Part shown: piece by piece, positions 63,966-64,000 of the stretch | How positions within the stretch are numbered: position 1 is the first letter of the stretch | Layout of the letters: the number at the start of each line of letters is the position of its first letter | NCBI GenBank assembly: GCA_018806915.1 | Contig: JAGKQI010000102.1 | Coordinates: 1,550,001 to 1,614,000, forward strand | DNA length: 64,000 nt | From: Phytophthora colocasiae | Taxonomy: Eukaryota; Oomycota; Peronosporomycetes; Peronosporales; Peronosporaceae | Direction: 5' to 3' | Notes under the pieces: generated by a model | The model's database searches: none | Told to the model about the DNA's origin: nothing | Seen by the model: the letters and a program-made list of their open reading frames with translations, nothing else | Translations under genes and position numbers: made by a program

Positions 63966-64000
63966 TACGCCACTCATTCAGTTACATGCCGCACATGTTG

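Overview
The window is nuclear DNA from an oomycete, most probably Phytophthora or a close relative. Four things support this. Protein-coding genes are compact, with short GT-AG introns (mostly 45-75 bp). Histone and importin promoters carry the oomycete-type initiator (GCTCATTYYNCAWTTT-like). The proteins look stramenopile-like, including a GH81 glucanase and a Myb-like family typical of oomycete genomes. The transposon mix (Tc1/mariner, MULE with SWIM/FAR1 parts, Ty1/copia, Gypsy-like gag) also fits. The genus is inference.

Layout. 1-6.7 kb is a transposon graveyard: two Tc1/mariner elements lie 6 bp apart, the second carrying a 424-bp piece of 28S rRNA gene inside one terminal repeat. They are followed by a small repeat cluster, a broken SWIM zinc-finger gene and a broken Myb-like gene. 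6.8-31.5 kb is a dense housekeeping block: MFAP1 and UAP56/Sub2 (spliceosome and mRNA export), an NYN-domain RNase-like protein, USB1 (U6 snRNA 3' end), NSE3/MAGE (SMC5/6), a small membrane protein, NBS1/nibrin (MRN complex), CSN5 (COP9 signalosome), and a giant protein of about 3,800 residues built from ASH/MSP-like beta-sandwich domains. I worked out exon-intron structures by hand for all spliced genes.

32-42.9 kb is a nested transposon complex. A MULE transposase gene was split by a 10.1-kb copia element with nearly identical 223-bp LTRs, a perfect 5-bp target duplication and a primer-binding site matching the anticodon arm of initiator tRNA-Met. The copia contains an antisense Gypsy-like gag fragment. 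Between pol and the 3' LTR it also carries an antisense gene for a chromodomain protein with a cysteine-peptidase-like C-terminus.

43-57 kb returns to genes: GPALPP1, a fused EI24-TPR membrane protein, an unrecognised 839-aa protein, importin-4 and a secreted GH81 beta-1,3-glucanase with a 21-bp tandem repeat. 57.6-64 kb holds a MULE-type inverted-repeat element, ORC1 without a BAH domain, divergent histone H4 and H3 genes, a 965-bp mariner relic, and H2B at the end (an H2A partner is probably just outside). All three histone genes are followed by the same 16-nt hairpin plus ACCC, the architecture of the animal histone mRNA stem-loop.

Many genes are divergent pairs sharing short promoters with paired CCAAT boxes, and several S-phase genes carry E2F-like motifs. 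This links histones, ORC1, NSE3 and importin-4 to a possible shared cell-cycle programme (inference).
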